Below, in pieces: positions 1 to 8,918 of a stretch of DNA of 64,000 bases (positions are counted from its first letter, which is position 1; each line of letters begins with the position of its first letter). Source of the stretch: Mycolicibacter engbaekii (GTDB taxonomy: Bacteria > Actinomycetota > Actinomycetes > Mycobacteriales > Mycobacteriaceae); NCBI RefSeq assembly GCF_002101585.1, contig NZ_LQOT01000044.1:44963-108962 (forward strand), in the 5' to 3' direction. The position numbers and the translations under genes are program-made. The notes under the pieces were generated by a model that was not told the DNA's origin, made no database searches, and worked only from the letters and a program-made list of their open reading frames with translations.

Positions 1-24
1 CCCGCCCCATCCGCGGCGAGTGAT

Positions 25-1311
25 CTAGGGCTGCCACCAGGGCCGCAGCGGCAGATCGTCGTCGCCGTCGCCGTCGACATTGCTGGCCAGCACCTGGTGC
101 AGCTGAAACAGGTTGCGCTCGAAGCACAGCACCGACGCCGCCATGTACAGTCCCCACACCTTGGCCCGGCCCAGCCCCACCTGGGCGACGGCCTCGTCCC
201 AGTGCGACACCAGGTTGCTGCTCCACTGCCGCAGTGTCATCGCGTAGTGGTGGCGGAAATCCTCTTCGTGCAGCACCTCGAGTCCGGTCTGCTGGATGTC
301 GGAGATCACCCGTCCCGAGCCGGTGATCTCCCCGTCGGGAAAGACATACCGGTCGGTGAAGGCGTCGCCCCGGTAGATCGAGTTGTCCGGCAGTGTCACG
401 CATTGGTTGAGCAGCAGCCCTCCGGTGCGCAGCTTCGACTTGAGGCAGCCGAAGAAGGTCCGGTAGTTCTTCACTCCGATGTGCTCGCTGACCCCGATGC
501 TCGAAACGGCGTCGAAGCCCGTCTCGCGCACATCGCGGTAGTCGCTGTGGCGGACCTCGGCCAACTCCGACAGGCCCTCGTCGGCAATGGCGCGCTGCGC
601 CCACGCCACCTGCTGGCCGGACAGACTGACCCCCAGAGCGTGGACGCCCCGGCGGGCGGCATAACGAACCATGCCGCCCCAGCCGCAGCCCACGTCGAAC
701 AGGCGATCACCGGGCTGCAGGCGCAGCTTTTCGAAGATCAGCCGGTACTTGTTCTCCTGGGCCTGCTCCAGGGTGGCATCGGCCGTCGGGTAGATCGCGC
801 AGCTGTAAGTCATCGACGGACCCAACACCCATTCGTAGAAGGTGTTGGAGACGTCGTAGTGGTGATGGATCGCGTCGGCGTCACGGGTCTTGGAGTGCCG
901 CAGTCCCTCGGCTGCCCGGCGCCATTTGGGCGGCGCCTCCTCGGGCGGCGGCGCGATCGGCTTGAGGTTCTTCAACCCGATGGACCGGACGATATTGGCC
1001 AGGTCCCGCGGTGACGGGTGCTTGAACTCCAGATCCGTCAGGGCGTTGAGCACCGGATACGGATTGCCCGGATGCACCCCGTGCAGTTCCAGGTCTCCCG
1101 CCACGTAGGCGCGGGCGATCCCGAGTTGACCCAACGAGGTGGCCAGATAGTTGGTGGCGCGCGGAGTCAGCAGCTCCACGCCCAGGGTCGCATCCGGCGG
1201 TCCGACGCTGCTGCCGTCATAGGCCGAGATCCGCAACGGTGGCTGCCCGCCGCCGGCGAGCAGCATCAAAACCTCGGCCAAGCCGAGCCTGTCCGTCTGG
1301 GTAACCGTCAT
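25..1311 (-). CDS. Cyclopropane-fatty-acyl-phospholipid synthase family methyltransferase (copy 1)
   Basis: A 428-residue class I SAM-dependent methyltransferase of the cyclopropane/mycolic acid synthase superfamily. Such enzymes transfer a methylene or methyl group from SAM to the double bond of an unsaturated acyl chain in a phospholipid. Visible signatures are the HHYDVSN segment near residue 150, the SAM-binding DVGCGWGG motif near 206, and an EHIG segment near 278. The N-terminal 130 residues resemble the extra domain of the larger, UfaA1/TmsB-like members rather than the short mycolic acid cyclopropanases. It is a close paralogue of the gene at 2768-4072, differing mainly in the N-terminal 30 residues and the C-terminus. 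Substrate is not known. It stands alone, facing away from the flavin monooxygenase to its right. Confidence 0.9.
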   Translation of the reverse strand: MTVTQTDRLGLAEVLMLLAGGGQPPLRISAYDGSSVGPPDATLGVELLTPRATNYLATSLGQLGIARAYVAGDLELHGVHPGNPYPVLNALTDLEFKHPSPRDLANIVRSIGLKNLKPIAPPPEEAPPKWRRAAEGLRHSKTRDADAIHHHYDVSNTFYEWVLGPSMTYSCAIYPTADATLEQAQENKYRLIFEKLRLQPGDRLFDVGCGWGGMVRYAARRGVHALGVSLSGQQVAWAQRAIADEGLSELAEVRHSDYRDVRETGFDAVSSIGVSEHIGVKNYRTFFGCLKSKLRTGGLLLNQCVTLPDNSIYRGDAFTDRYVFPDGEITGSGRVISDIQQTGLEVLHEEDFRHHYAMTLRQWSSNLVSHWDEAVAQVGLGRAKVWGLYMAASVLCFERNLFQLHQVLASNVDGDGDDDLPLRPWWQP

Positions 1312-1477
1312 CGCCGCATCCCCCCGGCGATACCGACAATGGCCCGCACCCCTCCGCGGTGGGCATCGCCTGCCAAAGAGCCTAGGGCCGGCCTATCCGC
1401 TGAGCAAGACCGCCGCGGAACCGTGAAGGAACCCGTATGGCGTGCCCGCTGTTGTCTGCCCGGTAGCGTGGGCTGGC

Positions 1478-2698
1478 GTGACTGACACCACCACATGCGC
1501 GATCGTCGGTGGTGGGCCGGCCGGAATGGTCCTGGGCCTGCTGCTGGCACGAGCCGGCGTGCGGGTAACGCTGCTGGAGAAGCACTCCGACTTCCTGCGC
1601 GACTTCCGCGGCGATACCGTGCACCCCAGCACCCTGCGACTCCTCGACGAACTCGGCCTCTGGGAGCGCTTTTCGACGTTGGCGCACAGCGAGATTCACC
1701 AGGTCCGGCTCGACATCGGCGGACGCGACACCACCGTGGTCGACTTCGGCCGGTTGCGCCGCCAGCCGCACCCCTACATCGCGATGGTGCCGCAGTGGGA
1801 CCTGCTCAATCTGCTCGCCGAATCCGCCCAGACCGAGCCGACATTCACCTTGCGCATGCGCACCGAGGTCACCGGCCTGCTGCACGAGAACGGGCGGGTC
1901 GCCGGGGTCCGCTATCAAGGCGCCGACGGACCCGGTGAACTACGCGCCGATCTCACGGTGGCCTGCGACGGCCGTTGGTCGGTCGCACGGCACGAAGCGG
2001 GCCTGCACTCGCGGGAGTTCCCGGTGAACTTCGACGTGTGGTGGTTTCGCCTGCCCACCCGCGCCGCCGCCCAACCCACCCTGTTGCCCCGCCTCGCCCG
2101 GGGCGCGGTCGCGATCATGATCCCGCGGGACAACTACTTTCAGGTCGCCTACCTGGGGCGCAAGGGTACCGACGCAGACATGCGGGCGCGCGGCATCGAG
2201 GCCTTCCGGCGCGAGGTGGTCGAGCTCATTCCCGAGGCCGCGGACTCGGTGGAGGCGCTGCGCAGCCTCGACGACGTCAAACACCTCGACGTGCGGGTCA
2301 ACCGGCTGCGGCATTGGAGCATCGATGGACTGCTGTGTATCGGTGATGCCGCGCATGCCATGTCCCCGGTCGGCGGTGTCGGCATCAACCTGGCGGTGCA
2401 GGACGCGGTGGCCGCGGCGCGGATTCTGGCCGAACCGCTACGGCAAGGCCGGGTGAGTCGGCGTGACCTCGCCGCCGTGCAACGCCGCCGGGAATTTCCC
2501 ACCGTCGTCACCCAGTCGATTCAGCGGGTGGCCCACCGGGCGCTGAACCCGATCCTGCGGGGTGAGGATCTGCGCCCGCCGGCGGCCGCGGGCGCCGTCT
2601 TGGCCGCATTGCCGTGGCTGGCGGCTGTTCCGGCCTATCTGGTGGGCGTGGGGGTGCGCCCCGAACGCGCCCCGGATTTCGCGCGCCGCAGGGCCTGA
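1478..2698 (+). CDS. FAD-dependent aromatic-ring-hydroxylase-type monooxygenase
   Basis: A 406-residue flavoprotein of the PHBH/UbiH type. The Rossmann dinucleotide motif VGGGPAG lies about eight residues from the chosen GTG start. The second FAD motif GDAAHAMSPVGGVG lies near residue 290 and a DG-type motif near 165. An upstream in-frame GTG at 1442 would add 12 residues ahead of the nucleotide-binding strand, so 1478 is preferred, although no clear ribosome binding site is seen for either. Members use NAD(P)H and O2 to hydroxylate aromatic or polyketide substrates; the substrate here cannot be read from sequence. It converges on the second cyclopropane-synthase gene, and the two 3' ends share a short duplication. 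Confidence 0.85.
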   Translation: MTDTTTCAIVGGGPAGMVLGLLLARAGVRVTLLEKHSDFLRDFRGDTVHPSTLRLLDELGLWERFSTLAHSEIHQVRLDIGGRDTTVVDFGRLRRQPHPYIAMVPQWDLLNLLAESAQTEPTFTLRMRTEVTGLLHENGRVAGVRYQGADGPGELRADLTVACDGRWSVARHEAGLHSREFPVNFDVWWFRLPTRAAAQPTLLPRLARGAVAIMIPRDNYFQVAYLGRKGTDADMRARGIEAFRREVVELIPEAADSVEALRSLDDVKHLDVRVNRLRHWSIDGLLCIGDAAHAMSPVGGVGINLAVQDAVAAARILAEPLRQGRVSRRDLAAVQRRREFPTVVTQSIQRVAHRALNPILRGEDLRPPAAAGAVLAALPWLAAVPAYLVGVGVRPERAPDFARRRA

Positions 2699-2768
2699 TC
2701 GCGGCGACCCGCGGCGCCCGGCTTCGCCGCGCTTGCGATCGCCGCAGGGCCTGATTGCGGCGACCCGC
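2685..2768. repeat. 28-nt direct duplication with hairpin between convergent genes
   Basis: Positions 2685-2712 and 2741-2768 are 28-nt copies with one mismatch (C to T). The left copy contains the stop codon of the monooxygenase; the right copy ends at the stop codon of the convergent methyltransferase. Between them 2711-2730 forms a perfect 6-bp GCGGCG/CGCCGC stem that could act as a bidirectional terminator. Confidence 0.7.
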
Positions 2769-4072
2769 TAGGGCTGCCACCACGGCCGCAGCGGCAGATT
2801 CTGCGCACCGGCCCCGTTGGCCGCCAGCACGTGGTGCAACTGAATCGCGTTGTGTTCGAAGCCAAGCCGGGAGCCGGCCATGTACAGGCCCCACACCTTG
2901 GCGGTGGCCAACCCGACCTCGGCGACGGCGTCATCCCAGTGCGCCACCAGATTCGCGCACCAATCGCGCAGGGTCAGCTCGTAGTGGTTGCGCAGGTTCT
3001 CGTTGTGCAGCACTTCCATGCCGGCGTCCTGGATCTCGCTGATGATGCGGCCGGACCCGGCCAGTTCCCCATCGGGGAAAACGTAGCGGTCGATGAAATA
3101 GCCTGCCGTCGCAGTGGACTTGTTGTCGGCCCGCGTGATGCAGTGATTCAGCAGCAGCCCCCCGCGACGCAGCTTGGACTTCAGGAAGCCGAAATATGCG
3201 GGATAGTTGGCGACGCCGATGTGCTCGGTCATGCCGATCGAGGAGACCGCGTCGAAACCGGACTCGCCGACATCGCGGTAGTCGCAGTGCCGCACCTCGG
3301 CCAGCTCGGACAATCCCTCGTCGGCGATCGCGCGCTGGGCCCATCGCGCCTGCTCCGCCGAGAGGGTGGCGCCGATGGCGCGCACTCCTTGCCGGGCCGC
3401 GTAGCGCACCATGCCGCCCCAGCCGCATCCCACGTCGAGCAGGGTGTCACCGGCGGACAACCGCAGCTTGTCGAAGACCAGCCGGTACTTGTTCTCCTGG
3501 GCCAGCTCCAGGGTCGCCTCCGGGTGGGGGTAGACGGCACAGGTGTAGGTCATCGACGGTCCCAGCACCCACTCGTAGAAGTCGTTGGACACGTCGTAGT
3601 GATGGTGAATGGCCTCGGCATCGCGGGATTTGCTGTGCCGCAAACCTTCTGCGATGCGCCGCCAACGGGGGAGGGCCTCTTGGGGTGGCGGGGCGATCGG
3701 CACCAGGTGCTCGATGCCGATCGAGCGCACGATGTTGGCCAGCACACGCGGCGAGGGCCGTTTGAAGTGCAGCTCGTCGGCCAGCGCCTTGAGCAACAGG
3801 TAGGGATCGCCCGGGTGCACCCCGTGCACGCCCAAGTCGCCGGAGACATAGGCGCGGGCCATCCCCAGATCGCCTGGAGCCGTGGCCAGGTAGGTGGTGC
3901 CGCGCGGGGTCAACAGCTCCAGGCCGAGGGGTGCGTCGTCGGGTCCGGTGCTGCTGCCGTCGTAGGCGGTGAAGCGCAGCGGCAGGTGGTTGTCGGTGGT
4001 CAGGGTCTCCAGAACCTGGGCGAGGTTCAGTCGGCCGGTCGCAATGCGCAGCTGTTCGCTTTCGATCGTCAT
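2768..4072 (-). CDS. Cyclopropane-fatty-acyl-phospholipid synthase family methyltransferase (copy 2, Rv3720-like)
   Basis: A 434-residue SAM-dependent lipid methyltransferase, paralogous to the gene at 25-1311. It has the HHYDVSN segment, the DVGCGWGG SAM-binding loop near residue 211 and the TEHIG segment near 284. Its start overlaps the stop of the upstream FAD oxidoreductase by 4 nt (ATGA), so the two are very probably translationally coupled. An FAD oxidoreductase paired with such a methyltransferase is the arrangement of the tuberculostearic acid enzymes (TmsA/TmsB, BfaA/BfaB), where a methylene adduct is reduced to a 10-methyl branch. By order and orientation this pair matches Rv3719-Rv3720, a paralogous pair of unproven substrate. 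A role in methyl-branched or cyclopropanated lipids is inferred. Confidence 0.92.
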   Translation of the reverse strand: MTIESEQLRIATGRLNLAQVLETLTTDNHLPLRFTAYDGSSTGPDDAPLGLELLTPRGTTYLATAPGDLGMARAYVSGDLGVHGVHPGDPYLLLKALADELHFKRPSPRVLANIVRSIGIEHLVPIAPPPQEALPRWRRIAEGLRHSKSRDAEAIHHHYDVSNDFYEWVLGPSMTYTCAVYPHPEATLELAQENKYRLVFDKLRLSAGDTLLDVGCGWGGMVRYAARQGVRAIGATLSAEQARWAQRAIADEGLSELAEVRHCDYRDVGESGFDAVSSIGMTEHIGVANYPAYFGFLKSKLRRGGLLLNHCITRADNKSTATAGYFIDRYVFPDGELAGSGRIISEIQDAGMEVLHNENLRNHYELTLRDWCANLVAHWDDAVAEVGLATAKVWGLYMAGSRLGFEHNAIQLHHVLAANGAGAQNLPLRPWWQP

Positions 4073-5448
4073 CGTCGTCGCACCGCCTTGGCGTAGAGGT
4101 CCAGGAGCCGGGAGTCGGGGTCGTAGGTCTGCTTGATCGCCCGGTAGGTCTCCCCGCCGTAGAGCTCGTCGAACTCGCTGGGGGTGTAGTAGGCGTCGGA
4201 ATACAGCGACTTGTGGCCGTCGAGTTCACTCACCTTGGCCTCGATGAGGCGGTTGGTGGCGCCTTCGGTGGCACCCGCCGGGACCGACGACCAGAATCCG
4301 ACGTTGACATAGGTGCGGTTGGGCCGGATCGGGTACAGCGGCCACTGTTCGTCGCCGCGCAACCGCAGCGGGCACAACCACACCGGCTCGATCGGCACGT
4401 GAGCCAAGAACCAGTCGAGGAATTCCCCACAGCGTTCCAGGGGGACTTCGATGTCTTGCACCACGCGCTCCCGCGGTGGGCGGTTATGCCGCTTTTCGAT
4501 CCGGTCGGCGATGGAGAACCGCTGGTCGTAGGCGATCAGCTTCGAGTAGACGCTGCTGCGCCGGTAGCGCCGCGGCCACCACCGGCGTATCAGGGGGCGT
4601 TGGGCCCCGAACGCCCGCGAGCACCAGAACCAGTCGGTGTCCCAGCGCCAGAGGTAGTCGTGAATGGTCAGCCGGTCGTCTTTGATGCCGCGGCCATGCC
4701 GGATCGAGCGGTAGTAGATCTGCTGGCCGGTGTAGTCGCTGACCGCGCCGGGGGAGTCGGTCTGGATACCGACACACAGGTAGCTCTCCCGCGGGCTGAA
4801 GACCACTCCGTCGAGGTAGTCCACCGGGACGCCCTCCAGCCCGCCGGTGTCGATGATGCGGTCCATCGTCGACACCAGCTCGTCCAGGGAGTCGAAGCGG
4901 ATGTGCCGCAGGGCGACGAAGGGCTTGACGGCTTCCAGCTCGATGCGCAGGCGGGTCGAATACCCCAGGGTCCCGTAGGAATTGGGAAACGCGTGGAACA
5001 GATCCTCATGCTGCCCGCGCGACACCGTGAGCAGTTCGCCCGCTCCGGTCAGCACGTCCATCTCCAGCACCGACTCGTGAGGGAGGCCGTTGCGAAACGA
5101 TGCCGACTCGATTCCCAGGCCGCTGACCGCGCCGCCCACCGTGATCGTCTTCAGTTGCGGGACCACCAGCGGGGCCAGGCCGTAGGGGAGGGTGGCGGCG
5201 ACCAGATCTTCATAGGTGCACATGCCGTCGACATCGGCAGTCCGGTTCTCCGCGTCGACGGCGATGACGCTGACCAGCCCGGAGGTGTCCAGGCCGGGCC
5301 CCTGGCGCTTGGCGCGCGCCCGAAAAAGGTTGGAGGTGGGCTTGGCCAGCCGGACCGCTGCGTCAGCGGGGATGTTCCGGTAGCTGTCCAGCAGGCGTTG
5401 CACCCCCCGCGTGTGGGATGTCGGTGTATCGGCCGGCCGAACGGACAT
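4069..5448 (-). CDS. FAD-binding oxidoreductase, DHCR24/TmsA-like (Rv3719-like)
   Basis: A 459-residue oxidoreductase with an N-terminal PCMH-type FAD domain. The visible stretch is VISVIAVDAENRTADVDG followed by YEDLVAATLPYGLAPLVVPQLKT and the glycine-rich TVGGAVSGLGIES. The C-terminal half is rich in Tyr and Trp, as in DHCR24-like alkene reductases. The ATG at 5448 is chosen because the open frame upstream is only antisense to the amidase gene. It is followed by the coupled lipid methyltransferase and preceded, 53 nt upstream, by ami1 on the same strand, so a three-gene transcript is possible. The likely role is reduction of a methylated or unsaturated acyl intermediate, by analogy with TmsA; this is inference. 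Confidence 0.85.
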   Translation of the reverse strand: MSVRPADTPTSHTRGVQRLLDSYRNIPADAAVRLAKPTSNLFRARAKRQGPGLDTSGLVSVIAVDAENRTADVDGMCTYEDLVAATLPYGLAPLVVPQLKTITVGGAVSGLGIESASFRNGLPHESVLEMDVLTGAGELLTVSRGQHEDLFHAFPNSYGTLGYSTRLRIELEAVKPFVALRHIRFDSLDELVSTMDRIIDTGGLEGVPVDYLDGVVFSPRESYLCVGIQTDSPGAVSDYTGQQIYYRSIRHGRGIKDDRLTIHDYLWRWDTDWFWCSRAFGAQRPLIRRWWPRRYRRSSVYSKLIAYDQRFSIADRIEKRHNRPPRERVVQDIEVPLERCGEFLDWFLAHVPIEPVWLCPLRLRGDEQWPLYPIRPNRTYVNVGFWSSVPAGATEGATNRLIEAKVSELDGHKSLYSDAYYTPSEFDELYGGETYRAIKQTYDPDSRLLDLYAKAVRRR

Positions 5449-5501
5449 CACTTTCCACGCTAACGGCGGATCGGCAGATGTGCACGTAGCACCGCCGCGG
5501 G

Positions 5502-6266
5502 TCAGGGAAGCAGCGTTTGGCTGCTCAGAAAGCTGGCGACGCCCCGCGCGACGGCGTCGGCGTAACGCTGCCGGCCCGCCGGGCTTTCCATCAGGGCGGC
5601 GTCGGCAGCGTTTTTCATGTTGCCGAGCTCCACCAGGATCGACGGGTACTCGGCCAGGTTCAGCCCGGCCAGGTCGGCTCGCCCTTTGAGACCGTCGGAG
5701 CCGATGTAGTTGGCCGGGGGGATGCCGGCGGCCTGCAACTGCCCCCGCATCACCTGCGCGAACCGTACCGCCGGGCCCTCCTGGGCCGGGTTGAGCGGCG
5801 GTGCGGAGTAGTTGACGTGGAAACCGCGGCCGCTGGGCGCCCCGCCGTCGGCGTGGATGGACACGATGGCGTTGGGATGCAGGGAGTTGGCCATCGCGGC
5901 GCGCGCATCGATGCAGGGAGCCGGACCGGTGTCGTCGCCGCGCGACATCGCGGTGCGAACCCCCAGACCGGTGAGTGCCTGCCGGATCCGCAGCGTGGTG
6001 TCCCAGGCGAAGCTGTGCTCGGGGTAGCCGGAATTGGTGGCGGTGCCGCTGGTCTGACAGTTCTTGGTGCCGCCCCGGCCGTTGGGCACCTGGCGGGCCA
6101 GGGCCGCGGGGTCGCCCCCACCGCTGTGTCCGGGGTCGAGGAACACGATCATCCCGGCGATGCTGCCGGGAGCGGCCGAGGTCAGCGGGGCGCTCGGTAC
6201 CGCGGCGGCCACCACCACGCCGGCGGTGATCGCGATACCGACACGGACAAGAACTGGTACGCGCAC
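5502..6266 (-). CDS. ami1: Zinc-dependent N-acetylmuramoyl-L-alanine amidase Ami1 (Rv3717-like)
   Basis: A 254-residue exported amidase_3 enzyme that cleaves the bond between N-acetylmuramic acid and L-alanine in peptidoglycan. A signal peptide with a hydrophobic core occupies residues 8-32. Predicted zinc ligands are H47 (DPGHSGG), E83 (YPEHS) and H137 (SIHADG), with catalytic E212 (VELGNMKN). Their spacing equals that recalled for M. tuberculosis Rv3717 (H35, E70, H125, E200). There is no separate cell-wall binding domain. It is divergent from the ybaB-recR pair and heads the possible transcript with the FAD oxidoreductase and lipid methyltransferase. Confidence 0.93.
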   Translation of the reverse strand: MRVPVLVRVGIAITAGVVVAAAVPSAPLTSAAPGSIAGMIVFLDPGHSGGGDPAALARQVPNGRGGTKNCQTSGTATNSGYPEHSFAWDTTLRIRQALTGLGVRTAMSRGDDTGPAPCIDARAAMANSLHPNAIVSIHADGGAPSGRGFHVNYSAPPLNPAQEGPAVRFAQVMRGQLQAAGIPPANYIGSDGLKGRADLAGLNLAEYPSILVELGNMKNAADAALMESPAGRQRYADAVARGVASFLSSQTLLP

Positions 6267-6383
6267 ACCGCCAACGTAGGCTGGGGCCGACTACGCTGGG
6301 TTTCTCACACGCAGCGGGTCTCTCCAGCTGAGACCAAGCCGCAACCCGGTCGAGACCGAGCTCACCACAACGCAAGGAGTGTC

Positions 6384-6719
6384 ATGCAACCAGGAGGCCC
6401 GCCCGACATGTCGGCGCTGCTGGCCCAGGCTCAGCAGATGCAGCAGCGACTGCTGCAGGCGCAGCAGGAGCTGGCCGCCACCGAGGTGCACGGAGAAGCC
6501 GGCGGCGGCCTGGTCAAAGTCACTTCCAACGGCAGCGGCGAGGTGCTCGCGGTGCAGATCGACCCGAAGGTCGTCGACCCGGACGACATCGAGACGCTGC
6601 AGGACCTGATCGTGGGTGCGCTCGCCGACGCCTCGAAGAAGGCGCACACGCTGGCCCAGCAGCGGCTGTCGCCGTTGGCCGGCGGCATGGGCGGCGCGCT
6701 CGGCATGCCGGGGGTCTAG
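6384..6719 (+). CDS. YbaB/EbfC family nucleoid-associated protein
   Basis: A 111-residue protein of the YbaB/EbfC family, small dimeric DNA-binding proteins almost always encoded next to recR. The N-terminal helix is a glutamine-rich coiled coil ([15 protein letters not shown]), followed by the [14 protein letters not shown] strand and the conserved DP..VD..D.E.L.DL segment. An AAGGAG ribosome binding site at 6374-6379 supports the ATG at 6384. The stop codon touches the GTG start of recR, giving tight co-translation. It is the counterpart of Rv3716c. Confidence 0.93.
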   Translation: MQPGGPPDMSALLAQAQQMQQRLLQAQQELAATEVHGEAGGGLVKVTSNGSGEVLAVQIDPKVVDPDDIETLQDLIVGALADASKKAHTLAQQRLSPLAGGMGGALGMPGV

Positions 6720-7331
6720 GTGTTCGAGGGTCCGGTTCAGGACCTGATCGACGAGCTGGGCAAGCTGCCGGGCATCGGCCCCAAGAGCGCCCAGCGGATC
6801 GCCTTTCACCTGTTGTCGGTGGAGCCCCCGGAGATCGATCGGCTGACCGCGGTGCTGACCAAGGTCCGCGATGGCGTGCAGTTCTGCGAGGTGTGCGGCA
6901 ATGTCGCCGATGCGCAGCGGTGCCGGATCTGCGGGGATCCGCGCCGTGACTTCGCCCAGATCTGTGTCGTCGAGGAACCCAAGGACGTGGCGGCCATCGA
7001 GCGCACCCGGGAGTTCCGGGGCCGCTACCACGTGCTCGGCGGTGCGCTGGACCCGCTCTCCGGCATCGGCCCTGAGCAGCTGCGGGTGCGTGAGCTGCTG
7101 AATCGGGTCGGCGAGCGGATCGACGGGGTGGACGTCAGCGAGGTGATCATCGCCACCGACCCCAACACCGAGGGCGAGGCCACCGCCACCTACCTGGTGC
7201 GGGTGCTGCGCGACATCCCCGGTTTGGCCGTGACGCGTCTGGCGTCCGGGCTGCCAATGGGCGGTGACCTGGAATTCGCCGACGAGTTGACGCTGGGCCG
7301 GGCCTTTACCGGCCGGCGCGCGATGGCCTGA
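6720..7331 (+). CDS. recR: Recombination protein RecR
   Basis: A 203-residue RecR, the recombination mediator that works with RecO (and RecF) to load RecA at gaps and in RecA-dependent repair. The helix-hairpin-helix [16 protein letters not shown] is at about 17-32. The zinc ribbon CEVCGN...CRICGDP is at about 55-77. The TOPRIM domain follows ([10 protein letters not shown], then [15 protein letters not shown] near 140-155). It uses a GTG start directly after the ybaB stop. Length is normal for the family. Confidence 0.97.
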   Translation: MFEGPVQDLIDELGKLPGIGPKSAQRIAFHLLSVEPPEIDRLTAVLTKVRDGVQFCEVCGNVADAQRCRICGDPRRDFAQICVVEEPKDVAAIERTREFRGRYHVLGGALDPLSGIGPEQLRVRELLNRVGERIDGVDVSEVIIATDPNTEGEATATYLVRVLRDIPGLAVTRLASGLPMGGDLEFADELTLGRAFTGRRAMA

Positions 7332-7349
7332 CGTCCCGGCCGCTCGCCG

Positions 7350-7535
7350 CTACCGGGGACGGGCCACTTCCACCATCTCGAAATCGGCCTTGGCCGCACC
7401 GCAGTCCGGGCAGCTCCAGTCCTCGGGGATGTCGGCCCAGCGGGTGCCGGGGTCGATGCCGTCCTCCGGCCAGCCCAGCGCCTCGTCGTATTCGAATCCG
7501 CACTGCAGGCACCGGAACAGCTTGTAGTCGGTCAT
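7350..7535 (-). CDS. rubB: Rubredoxin RubB
   Basis: A 61-residue rubredoxin, a small iron protein with one Fe(SCys)4 site that passes electrons from rubredoxin reductase to alkane hydroxylase. Both knuckles are present: CLQCG at about 9-13 and CPDCG at about 42-46. The sequence between them ([22 protein letters not shown]) is typical of AlkG2-type rubredoxins competent for alkane hydroxylation. The start ATG at 7535 overlaps the stop of the small rubA remnant (ATGA). It is the last gene of the alkB cluster and converges on recR. Confidence 0.95.
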   Translation of the reverse strand: MTDYKLFRCLQCGFEYDEALGWPEDGIDPGTRWADIPEDWSCPDCGAAKADFEMVEVARPR

Positions 7536-7588
7536 AGGTTCGCTCCCGTCGATTCGTACCCGCAGCCCGGGCACTGGTATGCGGCCAT
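7532..7588 (-). pseudogene. rubA: Truncated rubredoxin RubA remnant (18 codons) between alkB and rubB
   Basis: An 18-codon frame whose ATG overlaps the alkB stop (TGATG) and whose TGA overlaps the rubB start (ATGA). The peptide is [18 protein letters not shown]. Its first 11 residues look like the N-terminus of a mycobacterial RubA, including the first CxxC knuckle, but the rest of the fold and the second CxxC are missing. Mycobacterial alkB clusters normally read alkB-rubA-rubB. The simplest reading is an in-frame internal deletion of rubA that left the start, the stop and both translational overlaps. It cannot bind iron as a rubredoxin. Confidence 0.7.
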
Positions 7589-8811
7589 CAGGGGACTGTC
7601 TGGTAGCGGGCCAGGATCTCTTCCCGGCGGCGCGGCGAGATGTTGACCCGGGTGATGTCGCCGTCGTAGTGCGCGAGCACCCGGTGGTCCATCAGCCTGC
7701 GCCACAGCGGCGGGAAGTACGTCACCCCGATCAGGGCTCCGTAGCCGGCCGGCAGGTTCGGCGAGTCGTCGAAACTGCGCAGCGTCTGGTAGCGCCGGGT
7801 CGGATTGGCGTGGTGATCGCTGTGCCGCTGCAGGTGGTAGAGGAACAGGTTGGTGACGATGTGGTCGGAGTTCCAGCTGTGCTGCGGTGTGCAGCGCTCG
7901 TAGCGGCCGTTGTCCCGCTTCTGCCGCACCAGCCCGTAGTGCTCCAGGTAGTTCACCGACTCCAGCAGCGAGGCTCCGTAGACCGCGTTGATCGCGACAT
8001 AGGGCAGCAGGGCGACGCCGAACACCGCGACCATGACGCCCCAGAACACCACCGACATCGCCAACGCGTTGACCACGTCGTTGTCCGGCCAGGTCCGGGG
8101 GTTCCACGGGTTCTTGCCGGTCCGGCGGATGCGTTGCGCCTCCAGCTGCCACGCCGAGCGGATACCGCCGACGACGGTGCGCGGCAGGAACTCCCAGAAC
8201 GACTCGCCGAAGCGCGCCGACGCGGGGTCTTCCGGGGTGGCCACCCGGACGTGATGGCCGCGGTTGTGCTCGACGTAGAAGTGCCCGTAGCAGACCTGGG
8301 CCAAGGTGATCTTGGCCAGCCAGCGCTCGAGCTTCTCGCGCTTATGGCCCAGCTCGTGGGCGGTGTTGATGCCCACCCCGGCCACCGTCGCCGCGGTGAA
8401 CGCCACCCCGATCTTGCCCAGCCAGCCCAGCGAGCCGTCGTAGCCCAGCCAACCCAGGTCGGAGGCGGTGAACAGGTAGGCGCCGAAGATGGCGGTGGCG
8501 TACTGGAAGGGGATGTAGGCGTAGGTGGCGTAGCGGTAGTACTTGTCCTCCTCCAGCGCCGCCATCACCTCATCCGGCGGGTTCTGCCCGTCGGCGCCGA
8601 TCCAGAGGTCCAGCGTCGGAAGCAGCACGTAGATCAGGAACGGCCCGACCCACAGCAGGATCTGCGACGCGATCTGCCAGCCGGCCTGGTTCATCGCCCA
8701 CACCAGCGGCAGCACGGTGAACAGCATGGTGGGCGCGATCAGGCCCAACAGCCACAGGTGACGCTTCTTGTCCTGCCAGATCGCCGGCTCGCCGGCCACG
8801 TCGGTACTCAC
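7588..8811 (-). CDS. alkB: Alkane 1-monooxygenase AlkB
   Basis: A 407-residue integral-membrane non-heme di-iron alkane hydroxylase that oxidises medium-chain n-alkanes to 1-alkanols with electrons from rubredoxin. The histidine clusters are HELGHKREK (from residue 152), [12 protein letters not shown] (177-187) and HSDHH in the C-terminal third. The extra [11 protein letters not shown] motif typical of AlkB is also present. Several hydrophobic segments in the first 150 residues are membrane helices. It is followed without a gap by the rubA remnant and rubB, and preceded by a PucR-type regulator on the same strand with a 107-nt gap that may hold the promoter. In M. tuberculosis alkB lies elsewhere (Rv3252c). 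Confidence 0.96.
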   Translation of the reverse strand: MSTDVAGEPAIWQDKKRHLWLLGLIAPTMLFTVLPLVWAMNQAGWQIASQILLWVGPFLIYVLLPTLDLWIGADGQNPPDEVMAALEEDKYYRYATYAYIPFQYATAIFGAYLFTASDLGWLGYDGSLGWLGKIGVAFTAATVAGVGINTAHELGHKREKLERWLAKITLAQVCYGHFYVEHNRGHHVRVATPEDPASARFGESFWEFLPRTVVGGIRSAWQLEAQRIRRTGKNPWNPRTWPDNDVVNALAMSVVFWGVMVAVFGVALLPYVAINAVYGASLLESVNYLEHYGLVRQKRDNGRYERCTPQHSWNSDHIVTNLFLYHLQRHSDHHANPTRRYQTLRSFDDSPNLPAGYGALIGVTYFPPLWRRLMDHRVLAHYDGDITRVNISPRRREEILARYQTVP

Positions 8812-8918
8812 CGCGGTTCACCCTTTCGTCTGGGTCACGCCACCGCACCGGTGGATGCCCTGACGTTAGAGGGGGCCGTGGCCGCGCCGCTCGTCCCGTG
8901 CAGCCGGAATTCGGCGGG

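Noticed and set aside
5449..6375. N-terminal extension of the FAD oxidoreductase across the ami1 region.
   Set aside because: The extension is out-of-frame reading of ami1, rich in Arg and Pro; the domain starts properly at the ATG at 5448.
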